Notes under the pieces: generated by a model
Told to the model about the DNA's origin: nothing
Databases searched by the model: none
What the model saw: only the letters and a program-made list of their open reading frames with translations
Shown: positions 5,059 through 5,099 of the stretch, in pieces
Numbering within the stretch: position 1 is the first letter of the stretch
Layout of the letters: every line of letters starts with the position of its first letter
Assembly (NCBI GenBank): GCA_030670015.1
Contig: DAOVCM010000091.1
Span: 1 to 5,099 of the forward strand
Length of the DNA stretch: 5,099 nucleotides
DNA from: Candidatus Bathyarchaeota archaeon
Lineage (GTDB): Archaea > Thermoproteota > Bathyarchaeia > TCS64
Reading direction: 5' to 3'
Translations under genes and position numbers: made by a program

Positions 5059-5099
5059 ATGCTGGTGGAGAACCTGATGATCATCATTAAGAGCGGTCC
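5059..5099 (+). CDS. Start of a second gene, possibly DsrE/DsrF-like (3' end outside the window)
   Basis: Only about 13 codons are visible: MLVENLMIIIKSG and part of the next codon. The hydrophobic strand ending in KSG, and probably a Pro, resembles the first strand of DsrE/DsrF-like proteins, and these genes commonly occur in tandem. The family call rests on this short stretch plus adjacency and is tentative. Three starts are in frame: ATG 5059 (abutting the Shine-Dalgarno sequence), GTG 5065 (best spacing from AGGTGAT) and ATG 5077 (6 nt after GGTGGAG). The GTG is favoured by spacing; the longest frame is given here. Confidence 0.5.
   Translation, partial: MLVENLMIIIKSG

Noticed and set aside
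1..5099. CRISPR array, tRNA or rRNA gene, insertion sequence, prophage or defence genes
   Set aside because: No regularly spaced repeats, no cloverleaf or rRNA-like stretches, no transposase or terminal inverted repeats and no defence-type domains were seen on either strand.

Overview
The window looks like part of an archaeal genome, most plausibly a Thermoproteota/Bathyarchaeia-type lineage, though this placement is inferred from style and not from any marker gene. Pointers are Arg codons dominated by AGG/AGA, an archaeal AGGTGAT ribosome binding site, an oligo-T stop signal, a transmembrane winged-helix regulator, and a large secreted beta-propeller protein of the Beta_propel family (PF09826/COG4880), common in archaea. 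Five of the seven visible genes end in TAG.

Region 1 (1-1983) is a [NiFe]-hydrogenase maturation locus. The last 217 codons of hypF run rightward off the left edge. They converge on a leftward hypC-hypD pair, and the hypF and hypD 3' ends overlap by 36 bp. HypF and HypE make the cyanide ligand from carbamoyl phosphate; HypC and HypD form the scaffold on which the Fe(CN)2CO centre is assembled. hypE, hypA, hypB and the hydrogenase subunits are not in the window.

Region 2 (1984-2182) is a 199-bp spacer. It holds the presumed hypC promoter and an oligo-T terminator for the leftward unit to its right.

Region 3 (2183-4737, leftward) reads, in transcription order: a candidate 54-residue single-pass membrane protein (4573-4737), a 635-residue membrane-anchored or secreted beta-propeller protein (2653-4560), and a 146-residue protein with an N-terminal winged helix and two transmembrane helices (2183-2623). 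Gaps are 12 and 29 bp, so this looks like one operon. A perfect 16-bp palindrome (4610-4625) sits 49 bp upstream of the propeller start. The arrangement suggests a membrane signalling module, with surface propeller and membrane-tethered DNA-binding protein, that may control its own expression. This is the most novel-looking part of the window.

Region 4 (4730-5099, rightward) holds a DsrE-like sulfur-relay protein, then the first codons of what may be a second DsrE/DsrF-like gene. The dsrE-like start codon lies back to back with, and overlaps, the start of the small membrane ORF on the other strand.
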